From Monoraphidium neglectum (lineage: Eukaryota > Chlorophyta > Chlorophyceae > Sphaeropleales > Selenastraceae): a DNA stretch of 10,259 nucleotides. Under the pieces are notes generated by a model. That model had not been told where the DNA came from and did no database searches. It saw only the letters and a program-made list of their open reading frames with translations. Positions 8,527 through 10,259 of this stretch are shown here, piece by piece. Position numbers and translations under genes: made by a program. Positions within the stretch are counted from its first letter, which is position 1, and each line of letters starts with the position of its first letter. The DNA is taken from positions 1-10,259 of the forward strand of contig NW_014011471.1 of the NCBI RefSeq assembly GCF_000611645.1, read 5' to 3'.

Positions 8527-10259
8527 CGTGTGTGAGTGTGTGAGTGTGTATGTGTGTTGGGCAGGGGCAGCTGGGGAGCATGGAGGGTTGATGACGTGAA
8601 CATGCGGTGGCGAGCCGGGAACGATGCATGACGGACGGCACCCAAGCAATCGCGCGCTGCGCATGCTGCGCGGGCCACGGGGCATGTCCGCACCAGCTCA
8701 GCGAGGCACTGGCTGGCCGCCACCGCGACGGGCGCCTCGGGGTGTGAGCACAGGTCCATGAACACAGGGAGCTGCGGGGGCGGATCAGGGGGGGGACCCG
8801 GGGGAGCAGGGGGCGCAGGCGCGCTGTCATCACTCATGTCTCGCAGAGCAGGTGAGCAGGCTAGCAGCCCCCCTCGCTCATCCTGCCTGGCGTTGGGGTT
8901 GACTCCTCTGATACCCCATTGTCGCGCCGACACGGGATACACAACACCGCCCCGACGCCGCGCCGCGCAACGGGGCCCGGTGGAGGGGAGGGAGGAAGGG
9001 GACCAGGACAGCAGGCAACACCCCCCCCCCCCCGCCCCGCCCCTTTCCTTGTTCTGGATCCTGACCCAGCGGCTGGGCCTGTGGCGAACAGGCCGCTGGG
9101 TCAGGATCCAGAACATCACCTCAGGCGATGGGGGCTCTCCAGCATGCGCAAAACGTGTCTCCTGCGCACGAGTGTGCGCGCGTGTGGGGTCGCCAGGGGC
9201 CCCTGCGGCCCCTGGCGGTGCGCCCACCTGCTGCAGGAACACGGCCAGGACCTCGCCCTGGCTGCTGCCGCCCGCCACCTCGCGCGCGTCGCCGGCCATG
9301 ATGGCCCCGCACAGGTCCAGCACCGGCTCAAGGAAGGGCTCCACGTTGTTGTGGTGCGCGTACTGAAGAACAGCACACACCTTGTTATTGTTTGGGGGGG
9401 GGGAAGGGAGGAATGTGGGGTGTTCACGTGTGCGTGGGTGGGGGGGAGGAGTGGTGGGCCTGAAAGCAGGGCCTCAGCCGAAGGACGGCGTCCAATGGAT
9501 GGGTACCATCGGGAAGCAGGCGGCTGGGCGGACGGACTGGGCGGTGGTTCGCGAATCTTGGATGCGGCGCTGCGGGACACAAGGGCGCAATATCGGGGCA
9601 CCGCAACGCACGCCGGGCTGAAGCCGAGCATTGTTTGGGGGCAGCAGCGGCTTCGAACCGCCGCGGCCGCACGCGTTGCCGCCCGCACCTTGTCTGCCGC
9701 CCCGAGCGCCTGCAGCTGCGCGGCCCCCATGCCGCCCGCCATGACGAGCGCGCGGCACAGCCGTATGTTGTGTACGTTGTTGTTGGCGTGCTCCAGCGAC
9801 AGGTAGTCGAAGAACAGGGGCGCCAGCCCCAGGGCGCGCACCTGGCCCACAAAGCCGCTGTTCACCTCCAACACACCGCCCAGCAGCTGGGTTGGGTGTG
9901 TGGGCGTGTGCACACATGTGTGTTGGTGTCGGGGAGTTCAAAGCAAGGCTCTGGGAAATGGGGCTCAGGTAGGCAAAGGTGCGGCCTACGGCGCTGCCCC
10001 TGGCGGTTGGCCCACCAAATTCGACGCTCCCAGCTGCGCACGTGCCCTGGCTCGTGCGGACGAAAACACCTGCACTCAGTAAGCCGCGACGCACACACAC
10101 ATACACACACTCTCAACCGCACGCGGGCGCACGACCCAGTGCGTGTGACCCAGAAGTCTAGCAGCACAGAGACAACACAAGCGCCCACCCACCCAGCCCC
10201 CACCTTGAGGGCGTACAGGGGCATGGGGTCCTCCTGGGCCAGCAGCCCCGGCACCAGGG
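8034..10259 (-). CDS. ULK4: Partial: C-terminal ARM-repeat part of a ULK4/RUNKEL-like pseudokinase
   Basis: Five minus-strand coding exons are proposed, all phase 0: >10259-10204, 9886-9689 (66 codons), 9362-9228 (45), 8771-8694 (26) and 8336-8034 (100 plus TGA). The donors are AAG|GTGGGG, AAG|GTGCGG, CAG|GTGGGC and CTG|GTGCGG; the acceptors are ACCCAG, TTCTTCAG, CCCGCAG and GCGCAG. Spliced, the protein starts LLAQEDPMPLYALKV (last V or L set by the junction), then runs through LLGGVLEVNSGFVGQVRALG, LEHANNNVHNIRLCRALVM, a helical stretch, and ASQCLAEL joined to VSLYPQE, to an Ala/Leu-rich helical end. These amphipathic helices resemble armadillo/HEAT repeats. DPMPLYALK and the later SxCLxxLVxLY pattern resemble the C-terminal ARM region of ULK4. 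ULK4 family members are Ser/Thr pseudokinases linked to microtubules and cilia; Arabidopsis RUNKEL acts at the phragmoplast. The kinase domain would lie right of the window. Another ARM protein, such as Fused/STK36, is the main alternative. The fourth donor was chosen by that family match; a longer exon with a different donor is possible. Introns 3 and 4 are stop-free (see findings). Confidence 0.65.
8484..8557. repeat. GT/CA microsatellite in intron 4 of the ULK4-like gene
   Basis: Interrupted GT repeats on the plus strand (CA on the transcribed sense strand) include an unbroken alternating tract at 8502-8534. Looser TG-rich sequence continues back to about 8365. In the transcript this places CA repeats upstream of the last acceptor. 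Confidence 0.95.
8776..8813 (+). other. Four-run G tract (G-quadruplex motif) beside an acceptor
   Basis: Plus-strand G runs lie at 8776-8780, 8788-8795, 8800-8804 and 8809-8813, with loops of 7, 4 and 4 bases, which fits the usual G-quadruplex pattern. On the sense strand of the ULK4-like gene it is the C-rich tract leading directly to the exon 4 acceptor. Confidence 0.7.
9021..9033. repeat. Homopolymer C13
   Basis: Thirteen consecutive C occur in intron 3 of the ULK4-like gene, just before the long inverted repeat. A run of ten G lies at 9394-9403 in intron 2. Both are error-prone in sequencing, so their lengths are uncertain. Confidence 0.9.
9051..9114. repeat. Perfect 23-bp inverted repeat with 18-base loop (long hairpin)
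   Basis: The arms at 9051-9073 and 9092-9114 are exact reverse complements; each includes TCTGGATCCTGACCCAGC or its complement. The loop can refold: GGCCTGT (9076-9082) pairs with ACAGGCC (9088-9094) around GGCGA, giving a 27-pair stem with one 5-base bulge. It lies wholly in intron 3 of the ULK4-like gene. No target-site duplication is visible at the ends. It may be a small-RNA foldback, a tiny inverted-repeat element or a splicing structure. Confidence 0.9.
9191..9217. repeat. 11-bp inverted repeat next to a splice donor
   Basis: CGCCAGGGGCC and GGCCCCTGGCG are separated by CCTGC. It ends ten bases inside intron 3 from the donor at 9227, so in the ULK4-like transcript it would form a stable GC hairpin close to the 5' splice site. 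Confidence 0.85.

Noticed and set aside
8034..9380. 448-codon frame taken as one continuous exon
   Set aside because: It contains His-Thr runs from a CA microsatellite, a C13 run and a hairpin between two blocks of ARM-like sequence. Good donors and acceptors remove exactly those parts in phase. Kept only as a retention finding.
9645..9665. GGTTCGAAGCC on the minus strand, resembling a tRNA T-loop / B box
   Set aside because: No acceptor, D or anticodon arms upstream; it lies in an intron directly after a ULK4-like exon.

Overview
The window looks like nuclear DNA of a GC-rich green alga, most likely a chlorophyte of the Chlamydomonas/Volvox/Scenedesmus kind. This is inferred from several things: short GC-rich exons with strong G/C third positions, introns of about 150-460 bases with GTGAGC/GTGCGG/GTGGGC donors and pyrimidine-CAG acceptors, long TG/CA microsatellites, candidate TGTAA poly(A) signals rather than AATAAA, and a plastid-type transit peptide. 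No bacterial, viral or organellar genes are seen. All gene models were built by eye from reading frame, splice-site phase and family resemblance.

Layout from left to right. (1) Bases 144-368, minus strand: first coding exon of a gene leaving the window on the left. It encodes a 75-residue organelle-targeting-like N-terminus ending in SLFDEM, and heat-shock-element-like TTC/GAA units lie upstream of it, so a plastid small heat-shock protein is the best guess. (2) About 570-1547: intergenic, no supported gene. (3) Bases 1548-2816, plus strand: a four-exon gene for a 194-residue serine-rich, acidic protein of unknown function (gene A). (4) 2817 to about 4800: a long 3' UTR or intergenic stretch holding a 78-base perfectly alternating purine-pyrimidine tract. 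(5) Bases 5152-5784, plus strand: an intronless gene (gene B) whose product shares short motifs with A in the same order, so A and B look like tandem, diverged paralogues with different exon structure. (6) 5785 to about 7500: a second long non-coding 3' stretch. (7) Bases 8034 to beyond 10259, minus strand: the last five coding exons of an armadillo-repeat protein that resembles the C-terminal part of ULK4/RUNKEL pseudokinases. Its introns hold CA repeats, a 23-bp perfect inverted repeat and a G-quadruplex-type tract.

Orientation: the left gene and gene A diverge, A and B are in tandem, and B converges on the ULK4-like gene. The genes do not form an evident pathway. The points most worth following up are the A/B pair (an apparently undescribed family with an intron-rich and an intronless copy side by side), the two stop-free, 3n-length introns of the ULK4-like gene, and the intronic hairpin.
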